Shown one piece after another: positions 1 through 8,895 of a DNA stretch of 49,791 nucleotides (position 1 is the stretch's first letter; every line of letters starts with the position of its first letter). The notes beneath the pieces were generated by a model, which was not told the DNA's origin, did not search any database, and was given only the letters and a program-made list of their open reading frames with translations. The position numbers and the translations under genes are program-made. This DNA is from Chthoniobacteraceae bacterium. GTDB lineage: Bacteria > Verrucomicrobiota > Verrucomicrobiia > Chthoniobacterales > Chthoniobacteraceae. Location: positions 1 to 49,791 of the forward strand of contig CANJZW010000030.1 in the NCBI GenBank assembly GCA_947479475.1. Reading direction: 5' to 3'.

Positions 1-3000
1 GCGACCCTGCAGGTCAGCTTGACCAGCGTGGCTCCCTGGAGTGCCGGTTTGGCCATAGGCACCGTCCGTGCAAACTTCAGGAGCGAAGGGGCGGGAACAA
101 GCGGCTTGGACGCCATCGCCGCCGGCTCGCAGAGTTTCCAAGTCAAGGGAAACGTCTACCGTCTTGCGCAGGCGGACTTCATCACCCCCATCCTAGACAT
201 AGGAAATATCCGCGCAGGTGCAGTTTTAAATACTGGGATGCTGACCCTCGCAAATATTGCCGCAAGCGACGGTTTTTCAGACCTTTTGGAGGTGAGCGGC
301 AGTGGCTCGGGCGGGTTTAACGTGACGCCAGGAACATCTGCGATTAGCGCTGGAAGCCAGATGCCCGCCGGGATCACCTACACAGGCCCGGTCGGATACC
401 AAGAGGGAGGCCTGACCTATACGTTCAGATCGGTGGGCCAAATCGGGTCAGGCCTTAGCCCGCGGGACCTTGCCGGCGCGACAGTCTCCGTGTCCGGTAC
501 GGCTTACCTGATGGCGGCAGGAACGTTATTGAGCAATGGAACACTAATTCAGGCCGGAGCGCCAATCTCTCTGGGGTCCGTTCGTGAAGGCGGCACCTTC
601 GCGATGGCGGCTTATGATGTGAAAAACGTTCAATCCGGGGGCGCTTATACGGAAAAGCTCAACGTCTCCATCGGGGGAACCCTTGGCTCTGCAATCGGCT
701 TCGGAAGCGCCTCGGGGTTGGCTGCAGGGGAGATTGCGGCAGGAACACTGCTTCTGGGCTTTGGCAGCCGCACTTTTAACACGACGGGTGTGCAGACCGG
801 CACCGTGAATGTGGCCTTCCAAACAGATGGGACGGGCACTAGCGAGCTTGCTCTGTTGTCGATAGGCTCTCAGGCCGTCAATCTTGTGGGGAATGTGTAC
901 CGGGTGGCGGCTGGTTCGCTCCTCACCGGGACGCTGAAGTTGGCGGCGATCCGCGAAGGAGGCACATTCAGCGCAGGCACCGTGAGCGTGAGGAACAGCG
1001 TAGCCACGGTGGCTGGGGGACTCTACGAAAAGTTGAGCGTGAGCCTGGGAGGGACCCTCGGAGCGGCAAGCGTTTCTGCCGCTACGCTCGGCAGCAACCT
1101 GCTGCTGGCCGGCGGCACCGACAACTCCACGTTGAAAGTCACCCTCTCGAATGCAGGAACTGCCCGCATGGTGACAGGCACCGTGGTGGCTAACTACTTT
1201 AGCGACGGAGTAGGAACCAGCGGACTCGCCGCCATCGGAGTCGGCTCGCAAACCTTCCAGGTCAAGGGGGCAATCTACCGCCTCGCGGTCGGAACGCTAA
1301 GTACACAGACGTTGAACCTTGGCGCCATTCGTACCGGAGTCGCCGCAAGTTCAGCAACCATGAACATCAGCAACGTGGCTTCCGGCGACGGCTACTCGGA
1401 TTTACTCCGCGTCGCCGGGAACGGGTCGCCCGGGTTTACCGTAAACGTCGGAACGTTTGGGATAAGTGCCGGGTATTCTTTGGCGACCTCGGTCAGTTAC
1501 AACGGCTTGGATGCGGCCGGTGGCCCCAAGTTCGGGACGCTCAATTATACGTATACTTCCGTCGGCCAGACTGGGACCGGGCTTCCGGATGCGACGCCAC
1601 TTGCCACCGGCGGGACGGCAACCGTTTCTGCTATTTTGTATCGGACAGCCACTGGCGCATTGCTCAGCAATGGCACCCAGCTTAGCAATGGAGCCACAGT
1701 CTCTTTGGGTACCATCCGCGAGGGCGGTGCGTTTGCAACAGCCGCTTTGGATGTGAAAAACACACAAAGCGCGGGCGATGATTACACCGAAAAATTAAAC
1801 GCGGCTATTAGCCGGATAAGAGGATTTGCGGCCGGTTCTGGGAGCACGTCCCTGGTTTCAGCGGGCAGCGTCGCCGCAGGCACGCTGCGCCTCGGGTTCG
1901 GAACACAAACGTTTGCTTCTACGGGCGTAAAAACGGGCACGGTGAATGTGGCATTCCAGACGAACGGGACGGGCACCAGCGGCCTTGGTCTGTTGTCAGC
2001 AGGCTCGCAGGTAGTCAATCTTGTGGGGAATGTGTACCGGGCGGCGGTTGGTTCGTTGGCAACCGGGGCGTTGACGTTGGCAGCGATCCGCGAAGGAGGC
2101 ACCTTTAGCGTAGGCACTGTGAGCGTGAAAAATAGCACAGCCATGGTGGCTGGGGGACTCTATGAGAAGTTGAACGTGAGTCTGGGCGGCACGCTTGGAG
2201 CGGCGAGCGTTTCCGTCGGTACGCTTGGAAGCAACCTCCTGGTGGCAGGCAGCACCAACAACAGCACGTTGAAAGTCATCCTGGCGAGCGCAGGAAGCGC
2301 CGGCTTGGTGACAGGCACCGTGGTGGCCAGCTACTTTAGCGACGGGTATGGCACGAGCGGGCTTGCCGCCATCGGAACCGGCTCGCAAACCCTGCAGGTT
2401 AAAGGTAATATCTACCGCCTCGCGGTGGGCAGCCTGAGCACGCAAACGGTGAACCTCGGCACCATCCGTGCTGGGGTTGCTGTAGGTTCAGGAAGCATGA
2501 TTTTCAGCAACATCGCCTCCAGTGACGGGTATTCAGACTTATTACGTGTCAGTGTTCTCAGCACGCCTGGCTTTAGCGTGACCATCGGAACCGCAGGAAT
2601 CAGTGCTGGGCGCTCCTTGGCGGCCCCGATCAGTTTCAACGGCAACACGGCCGGCTCCATCTCTGGCATGCTGAGCTACACTTACACTTCCGTGGGCCAG
2701 ACCGGGACCGGCCTACTAGCCGCCCAACCCTTGATCACCGGGGGCACGGCACCCGTGTCTGCCACAGTCTACCGGACCGCATCCGGCGCGTTGCTCAGCA
2801 ATGGAACGCTCCTTTCACCGGGGGTGCCCTTTTCTTTGGGCAACATCCGCGAAGGAGGCACATTTGCAACGGCTACTTTTAATGTCAAAAACACCCAGAT
2901 CGCCGACGTCTGGAGCGAAAAACTAAACGCGGCGATCAGCGGTGTAACCGGGTTCGGGATCGGCTCCGGCAGCGCGTCCTTGGTTTCTGCCGGAACTGTC

Positions 3001-6000
3001 GCTGCAGGGTCGCTGCGTCTTGGATTCGGGCTTCTACCGTTTGCCTCCACGGGCGTAAAGACTGGCACGGTGAATGTGGCATTCCAGACTGACGGGACGG
3101 GCAGCAGCGGGCTGGGTCTCTTGTCGGTGGGCTCTCAGGCTGTCAACTTTGTGGGGAACGTGTACCGAGTCGCGGCTGGGTCGCTTTCAACCGGGACGGT
3201 GACGCTTGGGGCGATCCGCGAAGGAGGCACCTTCAGTGCAGGCACCGTGGGTGTGAGGAACAGCGTCGCCCTCGTGACTGGGGGCCTCTACGAGAAGTTG
3301 AACGTCAGCCTGGGCGGCACGCTCGGAGCGGCAAGCGTTTCCGTCGGCACGCTCGGAAGCAACCTTCTGGTAGCCGGCGGCACCGACAACTCCACGTTGA
3401 AAGTCAGCCTTGCAAGCGCAGGAGCCACCGCCCGCTTGGTGACAGGCACTGTGGTGGCCAACTACTTTAGCGACGGAGCAGGGACCAGCGGCCTTGCCGC
3501 CATTGGAACCGGCTCACAAACCTTTCAGGTCAAGGGGACGATCTACCGCCTCGCGGTAGGCACGCTGAGCACAGGCACCAGCGCGGGTACGGCGCTTAAT
3601 CTAGGAACGATCCGTGCCGGAGGAACTCCCAGTGCCCGCACCGTCACTGTGAGCAATGTCGCTTCCACCGACGGTTTGTCGGATTTGTTGCTGGTCGCGG
3701 GTACCAGCACAGAGGGCTTTTTGCTGAGCATGGGAACCGCTGCGATCAGCGCCGGGAGTTCTTCGGCCGCTTCGATTAGTTTCAACGGCTCCGTCGCCGG
3801 CCTCAAGTCAGGCACGCTCAACTACCAGTACACTTCCGTCGGCCAGGCTGGAACCGGCCTCGCCAACCAAACGCTTTCCTCCGGGACCGTCTCCGTTTCA
3901 GCAACCGTTTACCGACTTGCGGTCGGCACGCTGGCCTCCGCCACTCTCAACTTAGGTGCCATCCGTGAGGGCGGGTCCTTTGCGCAACAAACCCTCACCG
4001 TTAGCAATGCCGCCAACAACGATGGGTTCTCCGATGACCTCCTCGCCGCAATCACGACTGCAGACTCCAAATTCCAAGCCACAGGAAGCGTGGCGCGATT
4101 GACTTCCGGCACCAGTGATGCAGGCGCGTTGAATGTGAGCTACAATGCCACCACCGCCATCGCGGGTTCGATCTCTGGGACGGCCACGGTGAATTACACT
4201 TCTCTGGGCCGGCTTGCGACCGGCCTTGCAAATGCCACGCCGGCGTTGGCCTCGCAAACCGTATCGATCGCTGGTGCCATCTACCAAGCTGGAGCCCTGG
4301 CCCTCGGCTCTTCTTACACCAACCAGGATTATCTCGACCTCGGTCATTTCCGCCTTGGAACGCTAAGCGTCACCGCGCAGCAAGGAACTCTCAATTTCAG
4401 CAATGGCGCCAGGACAAATGGCTACGCCGATTCCTTGGAAATCACCCCCACTACGAGCGGCTCGATTTCCTTGCTGGGCGCTGGGTCAGTCACTCTGACA
4501 GCCGGAAGCGCCAGCCAGCTTAGCGTGCTGCTTACGGGCAGCGTCGATACTAGCGTGATTGGCCTGGCGACCGGGACCATCAACCTGGCCATGCGTTCCA
4601 TTTCGCCGGCGGGCCTCGCCCCGTTGATTCTGCCCACACGCGCCCTGCAGGTGCAGACGCAAGTCTACAACGGACAGGGTGCCTGGCAGGGCACTGGCGC
4701 TGCGGCGCTTTGGTCCGACTGGAGAAACTGGTCCGCCATAGGCGGCCGACCCGGGATGGACGGCGCCGCCAGCATCGCTGCCGGAGATACCGCAGCACTC
4801 GTCTCGGGTGCGTCCAGAGCCACGATTACTCTCCCCGGTGCCGGCACGACGCTGAACCTCGCCGCTCTTAGCTTCAGCGGCGCGGGTGGTATTTCGTTGG
4901 TCGGCGGCGGGACGATTGCGCTCACAGGCACGGTGGGAACGGCGTATGCGGGCCCTCTTGGCATCGTGGCTTCCGGTGGCAGCCACACGATGGGAGTCGA
5001 CCTTTCGATCTCCTTGCCCACGAGTGTCAGTGTTTCGAGTGGTGCGAAGTTGACGATCGGAGGCTTGGTGACCGGTACGGGCCTCACGACCGGGATCACC
5101 AAGGGGGGCGAGGGGATGCTGACGCTGGGAAAAGGCTTCACCTATTCCGGCACAACGCAAGTCGACGCGGGTTATCTCGTTTTAGGAAGCGGTGACACCA
5201 CGTTGACTTTGGGCGGTGATATTGCCCCCCGCACCATCTACCTTGCGGCCAACGCCGAACTTTGGTTCAACGTGAGCGCCGCCCGCGTCTTTCCCTACAT
5301 CAGTATCACGGGGCCTGGCGCGCAATACGGGGTCTATACGTATTCAAATTTCAAAATACAGGGCGGCTCACTGGCTGGTGGTGGCACCTGGACCGCGACG
5401 TATGCGGATGGCGCCGCCGCCGCTCCTGCCTATGCAGCCCCCTACGCAGACAGCAGCATACCCACACTCAACGCAGGAACCCTTTCGGACGCGCCTCTGT
5501 CTCTAAGCACCTACACAAACCTCATGCTCGATTCGGGTACCTTGCAGGTCCTCAACCAAAGCGTGACCGTCAATGGGACGCTCGGCTTCGACGTCGCCCC
5601 CAATAGTACACTGACGCTGGCTGGCACGATCGATGGCACTGCAGGTCTCCTTGCACAGGGTTCGGGGAAGGTCGTTCTCAGCGGCACCAATACGTTCGGC
5701 GGCGGAGTGAGCATCCAAGCTGGGTCCGTGGAGGCGCAGAATGTGGCGGCCTTTGGAACGGGCACGTTGCTGATTGGAGCCGCAGGCACGGCGGTTCTGA
5801 ACATCGCTGAAGGCGGGACTCTTTCCAATGTGATCCAGGGCGCAGGGGCGGTGCTCAAAACCGGCAGCTCGCACCTCGCGCTCGGTGGCACGTCCAGCAC
5901 TTACACGGGCGGAACGACGATCTCTTCCGGCGTCCTCGAAGTCAGCGCCGGAACACCTCTCGGCTCCGGAGCCGTGCAGGTGGCGGATGCGGCCTCGCTC

Positions 6001-8394
6001 CTGGTAAGCGTGGGAGCCGGCTCCACAATGACGATGACCAACGCTTTGAACGGAGCAGGGACGCTCGAACTCAATGCGAACGGAACCCTCGAGCTGAAGA
6101 GCGTCAATTCGCTCACCGGCGGAGTTAATTTGGTCGCAGGCACATTGAGCATCTCTTCCTCAGTCGCTTTGGGAGCCAGGCTGGTGATGGGTGGTGGCGT
6201 GTTGGGTCTGCAGTCCGCTATGGAAATAGCCATCCCGGTCAGCGTGTCCGGCACCGTCGCAGTAAATGCGGCCGCCGGCACCGTGAGTGAAATCACGGGC
6301 GTCCTCACCGGCTCGGATGCGAGCTCGATTTTGAGGTTTGGCGCAGGCGCTCTGAAAGTTCGCTCCGTCTCCGTCGATAGCGGCACCTTCAAGGTCGTCA
6401 ATGTCGATAGCGGCTCGGCCGGGCTCACGAAAAATGGCAATGGCACGCTCCTCTGGACGGGCATTGGAACAGTCACCGGGACTGCGGCCGTCAACGGAGG
6501 GACCCTCCATGTGGCGGGCGATCAAATCCTCAGCGGGCTCACCAAAATGGGGGGTGGAATTCTTGCGCTCTCCGAGAATGCAAAATTCACCGGCGCGAAG
6601 GCGGTTCTGCAGGAGGGAACCTTGGTCGTCGCAAACAACGCTGCGCTGGCGGGCGTTGGTGTCCTAGTGGTTGGCGGTCCCCAAGCCGCGGGCAGCCTCG
6701 ATTCCAAGGCCTCGGTCCTGGATGTTAGCGCCATCCCGGGTGGCCTTGTGATGGGCGCACAGACGCTCATGGGAAGGGGCCAGATCAAAGGCGCTGTCAC
6801 CCTTGCCGCGGGCGCCACCCTGGCTCCCGGTAATTCCATCGACAACCTTTCCATCGAGGCGCTCACCATCCAGTCCGGCGCCAAATTCGAGGCCGAATAT
6901 CAAATCTCCAACGGAGTGTTCACGAGCGACCATCTGACCATCACAGGCGCCCCCGGTGCCGGTGCCATCAACGTCGGCGGCACCGTCGTTCCCACGCTTT
7001 ACGGCAAAGGGCGCATCCTGGACTTCGCCAAACACGCCATGCCCCTCGTCAGCGCGGCTGCGGGTTGGAACCAGCGGTTTGATTCCGTGCGCTCCTCCGC
7101 CGTCCTGCGCGGGTCCCTCGAGTATTTCGACGTGACCGGCAACCTCATCGACGACCCCAGCCACAGCACGGTCCTCGCAGGCTCGGTGAACATGGTTCTG
7201 GAGCGGGTGCCTTTCCAGCGCATTGGCGCCCGTGGAAACCGCGCGGAAGTCGGCCGCGGCCTCGACCTTGCCTTGGCGACAACCAACACGACTTTGGGCG
7301 CCCTTTTGGACAACCTTTCCAATGATGCAACAGAGGCCCAGGTGGTCGCCGTGTTAGACCAACTCAACCCGAAGGCCTTCGCGGAAGTCTACTCGCTCGC
7401 ACTCTCCCGTCTTCAGGACGTGCAAAAAACCGTCTCCGACCGGTTGAACTCGGTGGGCGCGGTCTCCGGTTCAGCCGCCGCCGGCCAAGGGCTGGGACAG
7501 GCTCCCGGTGCGGAAAGCCAATGGACGGCCTGGACCACGGCCTACGCCACCGTGCGCTCCCACGCGGCCAACATGGATCTCGGCGATGGCGGCTCCTCAA
7601 ACACCTCCGTGGGCGACGTCACCGGCGTCGAGCGCCGCTTTGGAATCCTTACTCTGGGCCTCATGGGTGGCATGGGCACCGGTTCCACGCAGATCAACCT
7701 CCCGGGCTCCACGATCACCTCGGAGAGCTGGCACCTCGGCCTCTACATGAGCGCGCCTCTCGTCGGCCGCGTATTCGCAGACACCCTCATGTTCTGCGGC
7801 TCCGGAGAAAACGTCATCAAACGCACCCAGAACATTCCCGCCGTCGACGCGCTCGGAAACGTCACCTCCGTCGGCCTCTCCAGCCGGACTCGCCTGGTTA
7901 ACCGGGAGTGGTTGGTGCAGCTCGGAGTCGGTGCCCAGCTCGCTCCCTCCGAAAGTTCCTGGAGCATCGTCCCCAGCGTCAGGTTCGCCTACGCAGGCGT
8001 CAGCCAGGAGGCTGCCACCGAAAAAATCGGTTCCCTCGAAAGCCTTGGCATCAAAACCGATGCCAAAACAAGCGGCACCGTTCTGATGCGTTCCGGTCTG
8101 GAAATCGCGCGTGAAGGGCGCATCGGCGCGACGCCTGTTCGCGCCACTGCAACCGCCGCTTGGGTGCACGACTTCTGCGTCGACCCCAGACTCCTTGCCG
8201 TCCGCTGGCAGGGCGCGGAGTCCGCCCCGTGGAGCATCAGTACCGAACAGCGCAGTGCCGATGCCGTGAGGTTCGGAGCCGCGGTGGAAATCGGCCTCGG
8301 CAACCAGCGCACTCTCCGCTTTTACGGTGAACAGGAGTACCTCAATGCCACCAAGGTGTTCCGCGGCGGTGTTTCGTTCTCGGTGGGATTCTAA
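1..8394 (+). CDS. Giant autotransporter with repeat passenger and C-terminal beta-barrel (5' end outside window)
   Basis: The frame is open from base 1, so the true start lies upstream; at least 2797 residues are present. From N to C: about 1,540 residues of Gly/Ser/Thr/Ala-rich beta repeats, each marked by a 'VYRLAVGTL' then 'LNLGAIREGGTF' type motif. A 'W..W' transition near nt 4690-4770 leads into autotransporter-associated beta-strand repeats (for example GLTKNGNGTLLWTG near nt 6420). A short helical linker lies near nt 7280-7460. The last ~290 residues (from about nt 7520) look like an autotransporter barrel, and the protein ends in SFSVGF with the terminal Phe expected of outer-membrane barrels. 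By family knowledge the barrel inserts in the outer membrane and the passenger is exposed as an adhesin-like or structural fibre. No catalytic domain is visible. The specific role is unknown; the class assignment is firm. Confidence 0.9.
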   Translation, partial: ATLQVSLTSVAPWSAGLAIGTVRANFRSEGAGTSGLDAIAAGSQSFQVKGNVYRLAQADFITPILDIGNIRAGAVLNTGMLTLANIAASDGFSDLLEVSGSGSGGFNVTPGTSAISAGSQMPAGITYTGPVGYQEGGLTYTFRSVGQIGSGLSPRDLAGATVSVSGTAYLMAAGTLLSNGTLIQAGAPISLGSVREGGTFAMAAYDVKNVQSGGAYTEKLNVSIGGTLGSAIGFGSASGLAAGEIAAGTLLLGFGSRTFNTTGVQTGTVNVAFQTDGTGTSELALLSIGSQAVNLVGNVYRVAAGSLLTGTLKLAAIREGGTFSAGTVSVRNSVATVAGGLYEKLSVSLGGTLGAASVSAATLGSNLLLAGGTDNSTLKVTLSNAGTARMVTGTVVANYFSDGVGTSGLAAIGVGSQTFQVKGAIYRLAVGTLSTQTLNLGAIRTGVAASSATMNISNVASGDGYSDLLRVAGNGSPGFTVNVGTFGISAGYSLATSVSYNGLDAAGGPKFGTLNYTYTSVGQTGTGLPDATPLATGGTATVSAILYRTATGALLSNGTQLSNGATVSLGTIREGGAFATAALDVKNTQSAGDDYTEKLNAAISRIRGFAAGSGSTSLVSAGSVAAGTLRLGFGTQTFASTGVKTGTVNVAFQTNGTGTSGLGLLSAGSQVVNLVGNVYRAAVGSLATGALTLAAIREGGTFSVGTVSVKNSTAMVAGGLYEKLNVSLGGTLGAASVSVGTLGSNLLVAGSTNNSTLKVILASAGSAGLVTGTVVASYFSDGYGTSGLAAIGTGSQTLQVKGNIYRLAVGSLSTQTVNLGTIRAGVAVGSGSMIFSNIASSDGYSDLLRVSVLSTPGFSVTIGTAGISAGRSLAAPISFNGNTAGSISGMLSYTYTSVGQTGTGLLAAQPLITGGTAPVSATVYRTASGALLSNGTLLSPGVPFSLGNIREGGTFATATFNVKNTQIADVWSEKLNAAISGVTGFGIGSGSASLVSAGTVAAGSLRLGFGLLPFASTGVKTGTVNVAFQTDGTGSSGLGLLSVGSQAVNFVGNVYRVAAGSLSTGTVTLGAIREGGTFSAGTVGVRNSVALVTGGLYEKLNVSLGGTLGAASVSVGTLGSNLLVAGGTDNSTLKVSLASAGATARLVTGTVVANYFSDGAGTSGLAAIGTGSQTFQVKGTIYRLAVGTLSTGTSAGTALNLGTIRAGGTPSARTVTVSNVASTDGLSDLLLVAGTSTEGFLLSMGTAAISAGSSSAASISFNGSVAGLKSGTLNYQYTSVGQAGTGLANQTLSSGTVSVSATVYRLAVGTLASATLNLGAIREGGSFAQQTLTVSNAANNDGFSDDLLAAITTADSKFQATGSVARLTSGTSDAGALNVSYNATTAIAGSISGTATVNYTSLGRLATGLANATPALASQTVSIAGAIYQAGALALGSSYTNQDYLDLGHFRLGTLSVTAQQGTLNFSNGARTNGYADSLEITPTTSGSISLLGAGSVTLTAGSASQLSVLLTGSVDTSVIGLATGTINLAMRSISPAGLAPLILPTRALQVQTQVYNGQGAWQGTGAAALWSDWRNWSAIGGRPGMDGAASIAAGDTAALVSGASRATITLPGAGTTLNLAALSFSGAGGISLVGGGTIALTGTVGTAYAGPLGIVASGGSHTMGVDLSISLPTSVSVSSGAKLTIGGLVTGTGLTTGITKGGEGMLTLGKGFTYSGTTQVDAGYLVLGSGDTTLTLGGDIAPRTIYLAANAELWFNVSAARVFPYISITGPGAQYGVYTYSNFKIQGGSLAGGGTWTATYADGAAAAPAYAAPYADSSIPTLNAGTLSDAPLSLSTYTNLMLDSGTLQVLNQSVTVNGTLGFDVAPNSTLTLAGTIDGTAGLLAQGSGKVVLSGTNTFGGGVSIQAGSVEAQNVAAFGTGTLLIGAAGTAVLNIAEGGTLSNVIQGAGAVLKTGSSHLALGGTSSTYTGGTTISSGVLEVSAGTPLGSGAVQVADAASLLVSVGAGSTMTMTNALNGAGTLELNANGTLELKSVNSLTGGVNLVAGTLSISSSVALGARLVMGGGVLGLQSAMEIAIPVSVSGTVAVNAAAGTVSEITGVLTGSDASSILRFGAGALKVRSVSVDSGTFKVVNVDSGSAGLTKNGNGTLLWTGIGTVTGTAAVNGGTLHVAGDQILSGLTKMGGGILALSENAKFTGAKAVLQEGTLVVANNAALAGVGVLVVGGPQAAGSLDSKASVLDVSAIPGGLVMGAQTLMGRGQIKGAVTLAAGATLAPGNSIDNLSIEALTIQSGAKFEAEYQISNGVFTSDHLTITGAPGAGAINVGGTVVPTLYGKGRILDFAKHAMPLVSAAAGWNQRFDSVRSSAVLRGSLEYFDVTGNLIDDPSHSTVLAGSVNMVLERVPFQRIGARGNRAEVGRGLDLALATTNTTLGALLDNLSNDATEAQVVAVLDQLNPKAFAEVYSLALSRLQDVQKTVSDRLNSVGAVSGSAAAGQGLGQAPGAESQWTAWTTAYATVRSHAANMDLGDGGSSNTSVGDVTGVERRFGILTLGLMGGMGTGSTQINLPGSTITSESWHLGLYMSAPLVGRVFADTLMFCGSGENVIKRTQNIPAVDALGNVTSVGLSSRTRLVNREWLVQLGVGAQLAPSESSWSIVPSVRFAYAGVSQEAATEKIGSLESLGIKTDAKTSGTVLMRSGLEIAREGRIGATPVRATATAAWVHDFCVDPRLLAVRWQGAESAPWSISTEQRSADAVRFGAAVEIGLGNQRTLRFYGEQEYLNATKVFRGGVSFSVGF
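64..4290 (+). repeat. Higher-order tandem repeat (about 1.13 kb period, three sub-units A-B-C) inside the autotransporter
   Basis: The segment coding for 'VVANYFSDG.GTSGLAAIG' recurs with anchor bases at 64, 1183, 2320 and 3451, giving periods of 1119, 1137 and 1131 bp (373, 379 and 377 codons), all in frame. Each period has three ~125-residue sub-units: A ('IYRLAVGTLSTQTLNLG'), B ('GALLSNGT') and C ('VYRVAAGSLSTG'). After the fourth A unit two more divergent units follow, making twelve units in all. Copies are visibly similar in DNA as well as protein. Confidence 0.9.
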
Positions 8395-8428
8395 GGCGCA
8401 GTCCGTGCGGTCCTCTCCCCAAGGGGAC

Positions 8429-8478
8429 TTTATCCAAAATCCAAAGCCGCGCCTGAAACCGTCGTCAAGGTTTTAGCC
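8429..8478 (+). repeat. 50-bp direct repeat, copy A
   Basis: Matches 8846-8895 at 48 of 50 positions, offset 417 bp. It begins TTTATCCAAAATCC and ends GGTTTTAGCC. This copy lies outside any gene and duplicates the last codons and stop of the esterase on the minus strand. Confidence 0.9.
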
Positions 8479-8561
8479 TAAAAACGGCAATGGAGGAGCG
8501 CAACGCGCCTCGACGAGGGCAGCGGGAAGGTCAAACCGGCGGCGACTTCCGCCAAATCTGA

Positions 8562-8770
8562 TGCCCCTGCAAGGGGCAATTCACTTTCAGCCCAGGGCAA
8601 CGCCATGGGAAAATGGTTCCAAAAAAAAACGCCCTGTAAGGGCACTCCAGGCGCCCGGTCCATTCCAAATGGTGGCGTCATCACGGGGCGCCCCTGCAGG
8701 GCTTACGGTTTAATAACGGATCAAACCCATGGCGTTGCCATGGGCTGCGAGTGGACTGCCCCTTCGGGGC
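8562..8770. repeat. Cluster of short GC-rich palindromes (REP-like)
   Basis: Palindromes read directly: TGCCCCTGCAAGGGGCA at 8562-8578, GCCCTGTAAGGGC at 8631-8643, CCCATGGCGTTGCCATGGG at 8726-8744 and GCCCCTTCGGGGC at 8758-8770, plus a related CCCAGGGCAACGCCATGGG at 8591-8609. From memory, similar units recur between genes in Verrucomicrobiota and Planctomycetes genomes; that is not tested here. Confidence 0.7.
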
Positions 8771-8785
8771 GGAAACGCTTCGATT

Positions 8786-8847
8786 AATAGAGTAGGGAGA
8801 CAAGGAGTGGTTGTGGCCGCAAACCATTCTCGTCTCCCTACTCTATT
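8786..8847. repeat. Long inverted repeat with a perfect 16-bp outer stem
   Basis: AATAGAGTAGGGAGAC (8786-8801) pairs perfectly with GTCTCCCTACTCTATT (8832-8847). The inner 30 bases are also partly self-complementary (TGGTT near 8807 with AACCA near 8822), giving a long imperfect hairpin. It could act as a bidirectional terminator between the two converging genes, or be the end of a mobile hairpin element. Confidence 0.8.
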
Positions 8848-8895
8848 TATCCAAAATCCAAAGCCGCGCCTGAACCCGTCTTCAAGGTTTTAGCC
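8846..8895 (+). repeat. 50-bp direct repeat, copy B, overlapping the esterase 3' end
   Basis: Partner of 8429-8478. Bases 8882-8895 contain the minus-strand stop codon and final codons (W-L-K-P) of the esterase gene. Its first two bases overlap the right arm of the 8786-8847 hairpin. Confidence 0.9.

Larger units (their letters stand above)
8395..8881. other. Gene-free interval made of palindromic repeats between 50-bp direct repeats
   Basis: No convincing gene is present; the short open frames here run through palindromes. The interval holds a direct-repeat copy (8429-8478), a block of GC-rich palindromes (8562-8770), a long hairpin (8786-8847) and the start of the second direct-repeat copy (8846 onward). 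The flanking autotransporter and esterase genes converge on it. Confidence 0.8.

Noticed and set aside
8605..8787. Plus-strand 60-codon frame
   Set aside because: It runs through the palindromic block and yields the peptide type typical of REP sequences.
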